The position numbers and the translations under genes were made by a program. Below, in pieces: positions 53,193 through 62,886 of a stretch of 64,000 nucleotides of DNA. This DNA is from Bacteroidaceae bacterium. GTDB lineage: Bacteria; Bacteroidota; Bacteroidia; Bacteroidales; Bacteroidaceae. The DNA lies in contig JAFTYP010000011.1 of assembly GCA_017461345.1 (NCBI GenBank), forward strand, positions 1 to 64,000. The letters run 5' to 3'. Position 1 is the first letter of the stretch. The number at the start of each line of letters is the position of its first letter. The notes below the pieces were generated by a model. The model did not search any database, was not told the origin of the DNA, and worked only from the letters and a program-made list of their open reading frames with translations.

Positions 53193-56105
53193 TTAGAGCG
53201 TTGCCTTTATCTCGATTTCCTGGAATGTCTCGAGCATGTCGCCTTCCTTCAAGTCGTTGTAGCCCACCAGGGAGATACCGCACTCGAAGTTTGTGCTGAC
53301 TTCCTTGACGTCGTCCTTGAAGCGTTTCAGCGCATTGATGGCGCCGGTGAAGACTACAATGCCGTCGCGGATGACGCGTGCCTTGTTCGAGCGGCTCACC
53401 TTGCCGTCGATGACATACGCGCCTGCCACGGTTCCCACCTTCGTGATGTGGTAAACCTGGCGGACTTCCACCTGGGCCGTCACCTCCTCCTTTATCTCGG
53501 GCGAAAGCATACCCTCCATGGCGTCCTTCACCTCCTCGATGGCATCGTAGATGACACTGTAGAGGCGGATGTCCACATCCATCTGTTCCGCCAGACGGCG
53601 GGCAGCAGCCGAGGGACGAACCTGGAAGCCGACAATGAAGCAGTTCTCGGCAGCAGCAGCCATGTTCACATCGCTTTCGCTAATCTGACCAACGGCTTTA
53701 TAGATGACGTTCACCTGAATCTTCTCCGTAGAGAGTTTGATGAGCGAGTCGCTCAACGCCTCGATAGAGCCGTCTACGTCGCCCTTGACGATGAGGTTCA
53801 ACTCCTGAACACCGCCCAAAGCAATGTTGTGGGCCAACTCTTCCAAGCCGCGACGCTTCATGGTGCGCAAGCCCTGCTCGCGAGCCAATTGCTCACGCTT
53901 GGTGGCAATCTCGCGTGCCTCCTGGTCGGAATCCATAACATGGAACGTATCGCCTGCCTGCGGAGCACCGTTCAAGCCAAGCACCGTAGCCGCCTGAGCC
54001 GGACCAATCTCCTGCACACGCTGGCCACGTTCGTTCAACATCGCCTTCACACGGCCATAGTTGGTGCCGGCAAGCAGAATGTCGCCCACACGCAATGTGC
54101 CGTTGCTGACAAGCAGCGTAGCCACATAGCCACGGCCCTTGTCCAGACTCGACTCGATGATGGAACCCGTAGCCTTGCGGTTGGGGTTGGCCTTGAGGTC
54201 GAGCATCTCAGCCTCCAGCAGAACCTTCTCCAAAAGTTCGTCCACACCAATACCCTTCTTGGCACTGATGTCCTGGCTCTGATACTTGCCACCCCAGTCC
54301 TCAACAAGGAAGTTCATGGCAGCCAGGCCCTCCTTAATCTTGTCGGGATTGGCACTCTGCTTGTCAATCTTGTTGATGGCGAAAACAATAGGCACATTCG
54401 CAGCCGTAGCATGCGCAATGGCCTCCTTCGTCTGAGGCATGATGTCGTCGTCGGCAGCCACAATGATGATGGCAATGTCCGTCACCTGAGCACCACGGGC
54501 ACGCATGGCAGTAAAGGCCTCGTGGCCCGGCGTGTCGAGGAACGTAACGTGGCGTCCGTCCTCGAGAGTCACATTGTACGCACCAATGTGCTGCGTAATA
54601 CCACCGGCCTCGCCGGCAATGACGTTCGTCTGACGTATGTAGTCCAGCAAAGAAGTCTTACCATGATCGACATGACCCATGACGGTCACAATCGGAGCAC
54701 GTGGCACAAGATCCTGCTCATCGTCCTCCTCCTCGCTCACCGCAGCACTGACTTCTGCACTGACATATTCTGTAGTAAAACCGAACTCCTCGGCAACAAG
54801 GTTGATAGTCTCGGCGTCCATGCGCTGATTGATGCTGACCATGATGCCGATGCTCATGCATGTGGCGATAATCTTCGTCACAGGAACATCCATCATCGTA
54901 GCAAGTTCGTTGGCAGTAACAAACTCGGTCAACTTGAGTACCTTGCTCTCTGCTGCAACATTTGCCATTTCCTCCTCCATACCCTGGCGGATGGCCTCGC
55001 GCTTCTCACGGCGATACTTCGCACCCTTACCCATCTTGCTGCCCTTGTTCGTAAGGCGAGCCAAAGTCTCGCGAACCTGCTTGGCAACCTCCTCGTCGCT
55101 AACCTCCGGCTGAACAGGAGCCTGCTTCGGATGATTCTTCTGCTTCTTGTTCTTGCCGCCACCGCCCTGGTTCTGCTGTTGCTGCTGGCCACCATTGTTC
55201 TTCTTCTGCTGGCCGTGAGGCTGATTGGCTACGGCATTGACATCTACACGTTCCTTGCCAATGCGGACACGCTTCTTTCGGTCACCGCCCTGGCCTTCCT
55301 GGCCGGCACGCTCACGACGACGTTCCTCGGCAGATTTCTTCTTCGGACGCGTAGTCTGGTTCAGGCTGTCCAAGTCAATCTTACCCTTGATGGTCAGACT
55401 CGGAGCAGCATTCGCCGTCGGATTGAGACGGAAAACCTCACCTTCATCTTTCTTCTCGGCAGCAGGTGCCGTAACTTCTTCTTTCGGAGCAACAGGCTTC
55501 TCGGCTTCCTTAGGCATAGTCGCCGGAGCCACTTCCTGTTCCTTTGCCGCCGGAACCACTTTCACCTCGGGGGCAGGAGCCGCCTTCTTCGCCTCGGACT
55601 TAACCTCCTCAACTTTCTTCGGCTTCCCCTCCTTAACGTCCACAGCAGGCTCTTTCTTCGGCTTCTTCTCCTCGTTTACAACCTTAGTTTCAGACTTTTC
55701 GGCAGGAACAGCATCGGCCTTGGACTTCTCAGCCTTGGGCTTTTCGGCTTTAGCCTTCTCGGCCTTAGAAGCATCAGCACGGCCTTCGCCCAAATCAATG
55801 CGACCAAGAATCTTAGGTCCGGAAACCTTGGGAGCCTCAATCTGCACCTCTTCTACAGGCTTTGCCTTGCCGGTGTCCTTGCGTTCTTTCGTCTGACCGA
55901 TGTGCTGCTGAATGAGTTGTGTAGCCTCGTGCCGCAGTCCTTTGTCAGAACTGAATTCGTTTTGCAACAGAGAATACTGTTCTTCTGTTATCTTATAATT
56001 GGGATTGGCTTGTACTTCGTCAAAGCCTTTCTTCTGTAGAAACTCAACAGCGGTTTGCAATCCGATGTTGAATTCTTTCGTTACTTTGTTTAATCTGATG
56101 CTCAT
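53193..56105 (-). CDS. infB: Translation initiation factor IF-2
   Basis: The 970-aa GTPase places initiator tRNA on the ribosome. The first 60 residues form the N-terminal helical module; residues about 60-380 are a charged, low-complexity linker ([15 protein letters not shown] repeats, then a Gln/Asn/Gly stretch). [12 protein letters not shown] (G1) is near 478, DTPGHEAF (G3) near 523 and NKID (G4) near 577. The long antisense ORF across this gene is a compositional shadow. Confidence 0.97.
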   Translation of the reverse strand: MSIRLNKVTKEFNIGLQTAVEFLQKKGFDEVQANPNYKITEEQYSLLQNEFSSDKGLRHEATQLIQQHIGQTKERKDTGKAKPVEEVQIEAPKVSGPKILGRIDLGEGRADASKAEKAKAEKPKAEKSKADAVPAEKSETKVVNEEKKPKKEPAVDVKEGKPKKVEEVKSEAKKAAPAPEVKVVPAAKEQEVAPATMPKEAEKPVAPKEEVTAPAAEKKDEGEVFRLNPTANAAPSLTIKGKIDLDSLNQTTRPKKKSAEERRRERAGQEGQGGDRKKRVRIGKERVDVNAVANQPHGQQKKNNGGQQQQQNQGGGGKNKKQKNHPKQAPVQPEVSDEEVAKQVRETLARLTNKGSKMGKGAKYRREKREAIRQGMEEEMANVAAESKVLKLTEFVTANELATMMDVPVTKIIATCMSIGIMVSINQRMDAETINLVAEEFGFTTEYVSAEVSAAVSEEEDDEQDLVPRAPIVTVMGHVDHGKTSLLDYIRQTNVIAGEAGGITQHIGAYNVTLEDGRHVTFLDTPGHEAFTAMRARGAQVTDIAIIIVAADDDIMPQTKEAIAHATAANVPIVFAINKIDKQSANPDKIKEGLAAMNFLVEDWGGKYQSQDISAKKGIGVDELLEKVLLEAEMLDLKANPNRKATGSIIESSLDKGRGYVATLLVSNGTLRVGDILLAGTNYGRVKAMLNERGQRVQEIGPAQAATVLGLNGAPQAGDTFHVMDSDQEAREIATKREQLAREQGLRTMKRRGLEELAHNIALGGVQELNLIVKGDVDGSIEALSDSLIKLSTEKIQVNVIYKAVGQISESDVNMAAAAENCFIVGFQVRPSAAARRLAEQMDVDIRLYSVIYDAIEEVKDAMEGMLSPEIKEEVTAQVEVRQVYHITKVGTVAGAYVIDGKVSRSNKARVIRDGIVVFTGAINALKRFKDDVKEVSTNFECGISLVGYNDLKEGDMLETFQEIEIKATL

Positions 56106-56110
56106 ATATG

Positions 56111-56145
56111 AACAATGAAGGGTGAAGAATTAAGAATGATAGGTG
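56111..56145. repeat. 7-bp repeat tract between nusA and infB
   Basis: Units AACAATG, AAGGGTG, AAGAATT, AAGAATG and ATAGGTG fill most of the 50-bp gap just before the infB start. Confidence 0.65.
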
Positions 56146-56155
56146 AATCGGTATA

Positions 56156-57415
56156 TTATTCAAACTCTGCTTGCAGAATGCGGAGCACTTCGTCGACAGT
56201 TTCTTCCTCGAGGTCGGCATTCTGGATTATCATTTCACGCTGTGCACCGAGCACATCCTTTGCTGTCTCGAAACCAATTTTCTTCAGTTCGTCGATAACC
56301 CATGGCTCGATAGCGTCTGTGAATTCGTCAAGGCTTACGTCGTCGTTGTCTTCGTCGTCGAGTTCGCGGAAGACGTCAATGGTGTAACCAACAAGCATGC
56401 TGGCGAGTTTGACGTTAAGGCCGCCCTTGCCAATGGCGAGTGAAACCTGGTCGGGATCAAGGTAAACTTCTGCGGTATGTTCTTCCTCGTGAAGGACAAC
56501 GCTGTTGACGCGAGCAGGATTGAGAGCACGGGTAATCATGAGTTGTGTGTTGGATGTCCATGTTACGACGTCGATGTTTTCGCCTTTCAACTCGTGAACG
56601 ATGCCGCGCAGACGGCTTCCTCTGACGCCGACGCATGCCCCTACGGGGTCGATGCGGTCGTCATAACTCTCAACTGCTATTTTTGCACGCTCGCCGGGGA
56701 TGCGTGCTATCTTGTGAATGGTGATGAGGCCGTCCTGTATTTCCGGTACTTCTGCTTCGAGCATGTGTTGCAGGAAGGCCGGGTCGGTGCGGCTGAGAAT
56801 GATGCGAGGCTTGCCACCTGTGTTTTCTACACGTGAGATGACTGCGCGAGTGCTTTCTCCTTTTCGGAAGAAGTCTCCGGGTATTTGTTCCTGACGTGGC
56901 AGAAGGAGTTCGTTTCCGTCTTCGTCCATGAGGAGTGTTTCGCGTTTCCAGGTCTGATATACTTCGGCTGTGATGATTTCGCCTTCGCGTTCTTTGTATT
57001 GGTTGTAGAGTGAATCGTATTCGAGTTCCATGATGCGGCTGGCCAATGTCTGGCGCAGTTGCAGGATTGCACGACGTCCGAAGTCTGCTACTTCTACGCG
57101 TTGGCTGACTTCTTCGTCTATTTCGTAGTCGTCTTCGATTTTCTGTGCTTCACTGAGGGCGATTTCTTTATTTGGGTCTTTTACTTCGCCGTCGGGTACA
57201 ACGACGCGGTTATGGTAGATTTCGAAGTCGCCTTTGTCGGGATTGACGATGATGTCGTAGTTTTCATCGGAGCCGTACATCTTGGAGATGACGCTGCGGA
57301 AGCATTCTTCGAGGACGCTTACGAGTGTGGCTCTGTCGATGTTGTTTTTCTCTTTGAAGTCGGCAAATACTTCTATCATGTCTGCCGCATCTTTTTGTTT
57401 TGTTGTCTTTGCCAT
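56156..57415 (-). CDS. nusA: Transcription termination/antitermination protein NusA
   Basis: The 419-aa RNA polymerase partner has an N-terminal helical domain (residues 1-125, IEVFADFKEKNNID), an S1 domain (GEIITAEVYQTW near 138) and two KH domains (RIDPVGACVGVRGSRLRGIVHEL near 235; DQVSLAIGKGGLNVKLASMLVG near 312). A short acidic HhH-like tail follows; the two acidic repeats of E. coli NusA are missing, as in most non-proteobacteria. It lies 21 bp after rimP. Confidence 0.97.
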   Translation of the reverse strand: MAKTTKQKDAADMIEVFADFKEKNNIDRATLVSVLEECFRSVISKMYGSDENYDIIVNPDKGDFEIYHNRVVVPDGEVKDPNKEIALSEAQKIEDDYEIDEEVSQRVEVADFGRRAILQLRQTLASRIMELEYDSLYNQYKEREGEIITAEVYQTWKRETLLMDEDGNELLLPRQEQIPGDFFRKGESTRAVISRVENTGGKPRIILSRTDPAFLQHMLEAEVPEIQDGLITIHKIARIPGERAKIAVESYDDRIDPVGACVGVRGSRLRGIVHELKGENIDVVTWTSNTQLMITRALNPARVNSVVLHEEEHTAEVYLDPDQVSLAIGKGGLNVKLASMLVGYTIDVFRELDDEDNDDVSLDEFTDAIEPWVIDELKKIGFETAKDVLGAQREMIIQNADLEEETVDEVLRILQAEFE

Positions 57416-57436
57416 TGTGTGTGTATGTGTTATGTT

Positions 57437-57904
57437 TTATTTCACTTTGATGAGGTATTTTGTGTAGGCGATATCTTCGAAGCGGAAGTCTGTGGGAACT
57501 TCTTTGACTACGGGTCGTTTTTTGCCTTCTTCTTTGACTTTTTGTTGTATGTTCAGCTGGAAGCTTTCTTCGTTTACGCTGAGGAGTGTGCCTCGGTATT
57601 TGTGTCCGTCGTGCAGTTGTGTTTCGACTTCTTGGCCGATGTGTATTTCGTACTGTCGGCGAACGCGGAAGGGTTGTCCGAGTCCGGCACTGCCAACTTC
57701 GAGTTCGTAGTCTTCCTCGTCTCGGCTCAGGCACGATTCTATGTGGCGGCTCAGGTCGGCACAGTCTTCTATCCAGACGCCGTCGGCGTGGTCTATTTCT
57801 ACGACGATGCGGTCATCGGGTGTGATGTTGATGTCAACCAGGAAATACTCTTTGCCTTCGAGCCATTGTTCTACGGCCTGCTGTACTGCACTTTTACTGA
57901 TCAT
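57437..57904 (-). CDS. rimP: Ribosome maturation factor RimP
   Basis: The 155-aa protein aids 30S subunit assembly. The N-terminal domain shows YFLVDINITPDDRIVVEIDHADGVWIEDCADLSRHIE and the second domain LEVGSAGLGQPFRVRRQYEIHIGQEVE, as in the family. It starts the rimP-nusA-infB-cvpA operon. Confidence 0.95.
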   Translation of the reverse strand: MISKSAVQQAVEQWLEGKEYFLVDINITPDDRIVVEIDHADGVWIEDCADLSRHIESCLSRDEEDYELEVGSAGLGQPFRVRRQYEIHIGQEVETQLHDGHKYRGTLLSVNEESFQLNIQQKVKEEGKKRPVVKEVPTDFRFEDIAYTKYLIKVK

Positions 57905-57934
57905 GTGTTGAAGTGTTTTTTGGTTTATTAAAGA

Positions 57935-57965
57935 AAAGTGAGGAACTTTTACAGCCCCTCACTTT
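57935..57965 (-). promoter_or_regulatory. Possible attenuator hairpin in the rimP-nusA-infB leader
   Basis: On the minus strand AAAGTGAGG pairs with CCTCACTTT around a 13-nt loop, followed by TCTTTAAT. It lies between the predicted rimP promoter and start codon, so it would form in the leader RNA. It could instead end transcripts arriving from the nucleotidyltransferase gene upstream. Confidence 0.5.
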
Positions 57966-57979
57966 CATCTTTCTGTGTG

Positions 57980-58011
57980 CAAAGGTATGCTATTTCTGCC
58001 AAACGTGCAAA
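57980..58011 (-). promoter_or_regulatory. Promoter for rimP-nusA-infB-cvpA
   Basis: On the minus strand TTTG (58011-58008), 20 bp, TACCTTTG (57987-57980), giving a leader of about 70 nt. Confidence 0.7.
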
Positions 58012-58061
58012 TAATCAGGCAGAAAAATGGTGTAATGTGTGTGTTTCTTTGTGTGTTTGCC

Positions 58062-58802
58062 TTATTTTATGGTAATGCCTTTGTAGTTCTTTTGTACTTG
58101 TTGGTAACTTTGCAGGTTGCCGATGTCGTAGCGTTTTCCGGGCATTTCCATGGCGTGTACGGGTGTTTGGGTGCAGAGCCATGCGATGTAACTGCCTGGT
58201 GCGTCGGTGCCGCAGCCGTTTTCGATGCCTTTTTTGACGAGGCGTGCGTCTTGGCGTGTGTAGTAGTAGAAGGGTGGGCAGCACCAGTGTGTTTCGGGTG
58301 TGGGCGACTTTTCGGTCATGCGCAGTATGCGGTCTTGTTCGTCGATGGTGACGACGCCGCACTTGAGGAGGCGTTGTTCGTCTGTTTCCCAAAAGCGCAT
58401 GATGCAGGAGGTTTGTTTTTGGTGGGCGTAGTGGACGAAGCGTTGCAGGCTGAAGTCCAGCAGGTTGTCGCCGGCGATGACGAGCATGTCGTCGTCGAGG
58501 TTGAGTTGTTCGATGGCGAATTGTATGTCGCAGACGGCTCCGAGTCGTGTTTCGTTGGTGGATGTGCCGTCGTCCACGACGGTTATTTTCTGTGGTTTTG
58601 TGTTTGCCCAGTCTTGGAAGTGCCGGGCGAACTTGTGGTTGGAGATGACGATGTATTCGTCGACGAGTCCGGCTCCGTCTATGTCGTCGATGAGCCAGTC
58701 GAGGATTGTTTTGTTGCCTACTGTGAGGAGTGGTTTGGGTTGGTTTTCGGTGAGTGGGTATAGGCGTGTGGCATAGCCGGCGGCCAGTATGAGGCATTTC
58801 AG
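58062..58802 (-). CDS. Sugar-phosphate nucleotidyltransferase, probable CTG start
   Basis: The 246-aa protein has the nucleotidyltransferase start KCLILAAGYATRLYPLTENQPKPLL, with the G-x-x-T-R loop, and the Asp pair of DMLVIAGDNLLDFS near residue 105. It would join a sugar-1-phosphate to a nucleotide. No ATG, GTG or TTG lies in frame near this start: the codon where relatives have Met is CTG (58802-58800). The upstream frame runs only through a shadow of the kinase gene. The 26-nt gap after the kinase stop is A/C-rich, like other starts here. Adjacent to a galacturonokinase-like kinase, which suggests one salvage pathway from free sugar to nucleotide sugar. Confidence 0.8.
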   Translation of the reverse strand: MKCLILAAGYATRLYPLTENQPKPLLTVGNKTILDWLIDDIDGAGLVDEYIVISNHKFARHFQDWANTKPQKITVVDDGTSTNETRLGAVCDIQFAIEQLNLDDDMLVIAGDNLLDFSLQRFVHYAHQKQTSCIMRFWETDEQRLLKCGVVTIDEQDRILRMTEKSPTPETHWCCPPFYYYTRQDARLVKKGIENGCGTDAPGSYIAWLCTQTPVHAMEMPGKRYDIGNLQSYQQVQKNYKGITIK

Positions 58803-58828
58803 GTTGTGTGCTGTTGTTTTGTGTGTTT

Positions 58829-59998
58829 TCAGAGTACTCCGTCGGCGCTTTGGCAGATGTGGAAACTGTATTTGTCTTTGAGTTGTGGGAATATTTTGAG
58901 GTATTCTGTGGTGACTTGTCGGGTGATGTTTTCTTCGTATGCTGGGTCGATGAGTGCCATGCAGCATCCTTTGAATCCTGCTCCGCTGAATCGTCCGCCG
59001 TAGATGCCGTCGGTGTGTCGCATGATGTCGTAGAGTGCTTTGAGTTCGGGCGAGCCTGTTTCCCAGTTGACGATGCTGCTGTGTCCGCTTTCGAAACTGA
59101 GTTGGCCGTAGGTTTGCAGGTCTCCTTTGCGCCATGCTTCGGCTCCTTGTTCTACGCGGTCGTATTCGGTGTACCAGTGTTCTGCTCTTCTGCGCCAGGT
59201 TTCGGGCAGTTGTTGTTTGTATTGTTCGTAGATTTGTCGTGGCACGGCTCTGAGGTTGGCTTCGTGGAACTTGCCGTATTCGATGCCGGCGTATGCCATG
59301 AGTGCGTAGGCGGCGCTTCGTGCTTCGTCTATGCGCATGTTGAATTTGCTGCCGGCCAGTGTGCGTTCGATGCCGCTGAAGAAGATGGCTATGCGGTAGG
59401 GCTTCATCTGCGGGTGGGTGGGTATGAGTTCGTACTGGTCGGTCTTGGTGTCGAGGTAGAGGAGGTGGTCTTTTTTGGAGTAGACTTCGCAACTTTGGTC
59501 GAGTTTGCCGCTGTTGACGCCGACGTAGTCGTTTTCGGATGCGACGGAGATGCGTATCAGTTCTTGTGGTTCGGGGTGTATGTTGTTGACGTGGCAGAGT
59601 GCTTTGAGGAAGACGAGTGCTACGGCTGCCGACGAGGAGAGGCCGCCGATGGGGAGGCTGCCTTCGATGATGCCGCTCAGTCCGGACGTGAGGGGGTAGC
59701 GTTCGCCAAGTTTGAGTGTGACGCCTCGCAGGTAGTCTGCCCAGTCGTTTTCTTTGTGTCGTGGCACGTCGCGGACGTGGAACTGTGCGCGTTTGTCGAA
59801 CTGCAATGAACTCAGTTCCACTACGCCGTTGTGTTTTGGGCTGTAGGCGATGTGTATGCCCTTGTCGATGGCGAGGCCGGTTATCTTGCCGAGGTTGGCG
59901 TCGCTGTGTGCGCCGATGGGGCAGACGCGGTAGGGGCAGAAGGCGATGGCTTCTGGTTCGCGCTTGTATTTCTCAAAGAATTTTTCCTGGCATTTCAT
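58829..59998 (-). CDS. GHMP sugar kinase, galactokinase family, galacturonokinase-like
   Basis: The 389-aa kinase has the GHMP motifs: an N-terminal sugar-binding block, the ATP loop GSLPIGGLSSSAAV near residue 122, and GRFSGAGFKGCCMAL near 345. The N-terminal block reads PYRVCPIGAHSDANLG in place of the galactokinase signature GRVNLIGEHTDY. From memory, plant galacturonokinase has PYRICPLGAHIDHQGG, a closer match. I therefore suggest a sugar acid or related hexose as substrate instead of galactose itself. It is followed by a nucleotidyltransferase and preceded by a GH2 enzyme, all on one strand. Confidence 0.75.
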   Translation of the reverse strand: MKCQEKFFEKYKREPEAIAFCPYRVCPIGAHSDANLGKITGLAIDKGIHIAYSPKHNGVVELSSLQFDKRAQFHVRDVPRHKENDWADYLRGVTLKLGERYPLTSGLSGIIEGSLPIGGLSSSAAVALVFLKALCHVNNIHPEPQELIRISVASENDYVGVNSGKLDQSCEVYSKKDHLLYLDTKTDQYELIPTHPQMKPYRIAIFFSGIERTLAGSKFNMRIDEARSAAYALMAYAGIEYGKFHEANLRAVPRQIYEQYKQQLPETWRRRAEHWYTEYDRVEQGAEAWRKGDLQTYGQLSFESGHSSIVNWETGSPELKALYDIMRHTDGIYGGRFSGAGFKGCCMALIDPAYEENITRQVTTEYLKIFPQLKDKYSFHICQSADGVL

Positions 59999-60058
59999 GG
60001 TTTGCGGGTTATGTCTTTTGGGTTGGTTCGATGTGCCTTATGGTTTGCCTTCTGGAAA

Positions 60059-60132
60059 GGTTAACCATTATTGCCAAATAGGTTAACCATTATGCCCGGA
60101 ATGCTTAACCATTATTGGTGGAAAGGTTAACC
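60059..60132. repeat. 22-bp phased palindrome array, family A, locus 9
   Basis: Cores at 60059, 60081, 60103 and 60125: GGTTAACC, GGTTAACC, GCTTAACC, GGTTAACC. Outer flanks CTGGAAA and ATTCCGG are near complementary. It lies between the GH2 and kinase genes, both on the minus strand. Confidence 0.95.
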
Positions 60133-60163
60133 ATTCCGGAGCATGAGGCCTGTGGATGTTTTT

Positions 60164-62854
60164 CTATTTGATGTTTACGTTGCGCACAGTGCCCATGTTT
60201 TCGCAGAATCGCAGGCGGTAGTCTGTGCCGTCGTGCTTGGGTGTGCGGATGTTGACGACTTGCTTCTGCCCGGGCAGAAGTGTCAGGAAGTTGTCGCTGT
60301 AGAAGGTGCTGTGCACGGCTTTGTCGTTGGCGTCGGTGAGGAGCAGTTGGCAGAAGAAGGCGATGCGTCGGCTGCTGTTCTTCAGCGTCACCTGCCATTG
60401 GCAGTAACCATCCTTGTCGGCAAGGCGGCGAGCCACTACCGAGGGCTTGGCCTCGGGCATGGTGCCGAGTGCTTCGAAACCGCCTGTGCAGGGGCCGGTC
60501 ACCGTGTTCTTGCCCTCATACTTGCTGTTGGAGCGCCAGTAGAAATTGCGGCTCACCACGTTGCCCTTGGCGTCGGTCAGTTCCAGGGCGACGAAGTGGA
60601 CGGGCGTAATGTCGTCGGGGAACCCGACAGTGAGAATGTCGTTTGCCACACCGTCGGCAGGAACATCCACCTTTGCCGTGAAGGTGTTCCGCTTGCGGCT
60701 CTGCAGGTCGTAAACCTCAGCCTTGGCAAGGAGACCCTTCTGCGGTTCGATGTAGTCGTTGCTCACGCTGACGGTGTTCGTCAGGTAGTCGTATTGTATG
60801 TGGACAGGCTCGAGGGCGTGCATCGTGTGGTACAGCGAAGCCGTCGGCTCCAGGAACCAGTCCCACATGCGGGCACATACCTGCCAGTTGGGGCAGTTGT
60901 GATACCAGAACAACAGGCCCGAGCACCAGCGGTCGCCATACTGCAGTTTGTGCTCGTTCCACACCTCCCAGATGCTCTTGCTGTTCATGGCTCCCACCAT
61001 CTGTCCGCGGCGTGCAAACTCGTCGATGTTGTGGCTTTCGCCATACTGGTTCACCATATCCTTGTAGAGAGTGCTCATCAGGTGGAAACCGTTGCCGTCC
61101 ATGTAGTCCCACGTCGCCTTGTTGATGGGCCAGAGGTCCTCGGCAGGCATCATCTCGCGAAGGCTCTCCACGATGGGCAAGGTGGGCGCACCGTACTCGG
61201 GATTAAAGCCATCCACACGACTGCCACGGTCGGAAGCCGTGTTCTCGTAGTGGCGCATCGGGTTCACCTGCTTGTAAGGGCTGCCGTCGTGCACACCGTC
61301 GCATTCGCTCTGCATCTGGTAAGGCACATCAGGAGCAAGGCTCTGGATGAGTTCCTTCGCACCCGTAACAGCCGTACTCTCGTTGCTCGACACATATATA
61401 ATAATGGAAGGATGGTTGCGTATGCGCTTCATGGTGTTCTCCACGTTAGCCAAATAAAGCGGCTCATCCATAGGGTGACGCGTGTCGCCCGTCATCCAAA
61501 ACTCCTGCCAAACCATAATGCCATACTCGTCACACAGTTCATAGAAGCGGTCGCTCTCAGCGATGCCGCCACCCCACAAACGCAACAAGTTCAGACCCGA
61601 CTGGTCGGTATATGCCAACTCCGTCTTCATTCGCCTGTCATCGGTGCGGAGCATCGCCTCGGGAATCCAGTTGTTGCCACGGACAAAGGTCTTGTGGCCG
61701 TTCACAATGAAGACCTTCGACTTGTCGGGCGTCTCGCGGCTGGCAATGATTTCGCGTATGCCGAAACGCGTAGAAATACTGTCCATCACACCACCCTTGC
61801 TGTCGGTAAGAGTAAGACGGAGCGTATAAAGATTCTGAGGGCCCTTGTTCTTCGGCCACCACAGACGGGGGTTCTCAATGACAAGTTGTGGAAAATCCTT
61901 CGGCGAGAAAGTAACCGTCGTATGCTCGCCACGTTGCAGCTTAATCTTTTCCGACTTGAAAGTGATGTCCGTTCCGTCAATACTACCGCTGACATAGCAC
62001 TCGCCGCCTCTCGTATTGGGGTTCCAAACCTCCACACTCACCGTTTCGCTCGCCTTGTCGTAGTTCGGCTTCGACAGTTCCGAGCAGACATAAGGACTGC
62101 GCAATTGTTGGGCTCCTGTGGCATAGAGACGCACCGAACGCCAGATGCCGGTGTTGCGGTCGCGCACACCATCCTCGAAGGTAAAGTCCCAACCCACAGT
62201 CATGAGTTGCGTCACGTTCTGCCCAATCCAGCCATCACCACCATTGTGCCACTCGCCGGCCGCTCCCCAACTCTTGGGCATCGTAGTGCCCGGAACGTCG
62301 ACAGGCTTTACACGAATGGCAAGAACTGCAGTCTGTCCGGGCTTCACGCGGTCGGTAATGTCGAAAGGTTGGCTGTTAAACATGCCCGCCATCTGTCCTA
62401 TCATGTGTCCGTTGACCCATATTTCTGCTCGATAATTAATGCCCATCGGCTCGAGCCAAATGTGCTTTCCCTTATATTCGGCAGGCACCTGGAACTCGGT
62501 TCTAAACCAATAAGTATAGAATTCGTGTCCCACTTTTGCCAAATCGGGGATGATGTTGTTTGCAAGTTTATTGGTTTGTCCGTAGTAAGGCTCTGGGTAA
62601 ACTTTCTGTTCCACGAGGTTCGTCAGCACAGTTGCTGGTACGATGGCCTCTGTCCAGCCTTTCGTGTCGAATCCAATGGTAGAGATTTCCGATGCTGTTG
62701 CTTGGGCATCTCCGGCACGAAGCATGTGCCATGTCTGGTTGCCGCCATGTTTGAGGCGTGAATCAAGGCTGATAAAATTGTTTCTACTGTTGGCTCTGAT
62801 GGGAAGAATGGCTATGAGTGCCACCGTCAGAAGGGAAAGAAATGTACGTTTCAT
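60164..62854 (-). CDS. Secreted GH2 glycosidase (exo-glucosaminidase/mannosidase-like)
   Basis: The 896-aa protein has a signal peptide (ending IRANS). A sugar-binding jelly roll (residues about 30-215; AEIWVNGHMIGQM), an Ig-like domain and a TIM barrel follow in GH2 order. The barrel has VRGNNWIPEAMLRTDDRRMK, LLRLWGGGIAESDRFYELCDEYGIMVWQEFW, the acid/base Glu in IYVSSNEST near residue 475 and a candidate nucleophile Glu in FNPEYGAP near 550. The NNWIP and SNES patterns resemble exo-beta-D-glucosaminidases and beta-mannosidases more than beta-galactosidases. Substrate is not fixed. Confidence 0.85.
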   Translation of the reverse strand: MKRTFLSLLTVALIAILPIRANSRNNFISLDSRLKHGGNQTWHMLRAGDAQATASEISTIGFDTKGWTEAIVPATVLTNLVEQKVYPEPYYGQTNKLANNIIPDLAKVGHEFYTYWFRTEFQVPAEYKGKHIWLEPMGINYRAEIWVNGHMIGQMAGMFNSQPFDITDRVKPGQTAVLAIRVKPVDVPGTTMPKSWGAAGEWHNGGDGWIGQNVTQLMTVGWDFTFEDGVRDRNTGIWRSVRLYATGAQQLRSPYVCSELSKPNYDKASETVSVEVWNPNTRGGECYVSGSIDGTDITFKSEKIKLQRGEHTTVTFSPKDFPQLVIENPRLWWPKNKGPQNLYTLRLTLTDSKGGVMDSISTRFGIREIIASRETPDKSKVFIVNGHKTFVRGNNWIPEAMLRTDDRRMKTELAYTDQSGLNLLRLWGGGIAESDRFYELCDEYGIMVWQEFWMTGDTRHPMDEPLYLANVENTMKRIRNHPSIIIYVSSNESTAVTGAKELIQSLAPDVPYQMQSECDGVHDGSPYKQVNPMRHYENTASDRGSRVDGFNPEYGAPTLPIVESLREMMPAEDLWPINKATWDYMDGNGFHLMSTLYKDMVNQYGESHNIDEFARRGQMVGAMNSKSIWEVWNEHKLQYGDRWCSGLLFWYHNCPNWQVCARMWDWFLEPTASLYHTMHALEPVHIQYDYLTNTVSVSNDYIEPQKGLLAKAEVYDLQSRKRNTFTAKVDVPADGVANDILTVGFPDDITPVHFVALELTDAKGNVVSRNFYWRSNSKYEGKNTVTGPCTGGFEALGTMPEAKPSVVARRLADKDGYCQWQVTLKNSSRRIAFFCQLLLTDANDKAVHSTFYSDNFLTLLPGQKQVVNIRTPKHDGTDYRLRFCENMGTVRNVNIK

Positions 62855-62886
62855 GTCTTGTTTGTATGCTTATATGTAATTCCGTG

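Noticed and set aside
53115..56039. 974-aa plus-strand ORF opposite infB
   Set aside because: infB is unmistakable; the antisense frame is low-complexity Leu/Arg/His text without any domain.
58803..59492. Long N-terminal extension of the nucleotidyltransferase frame
   Set aside because: The extra 230 residues are Arg/His-rich and lie in another frame of the kinase gene on the same strand; the true start is at the conserved KCLILAAG block.
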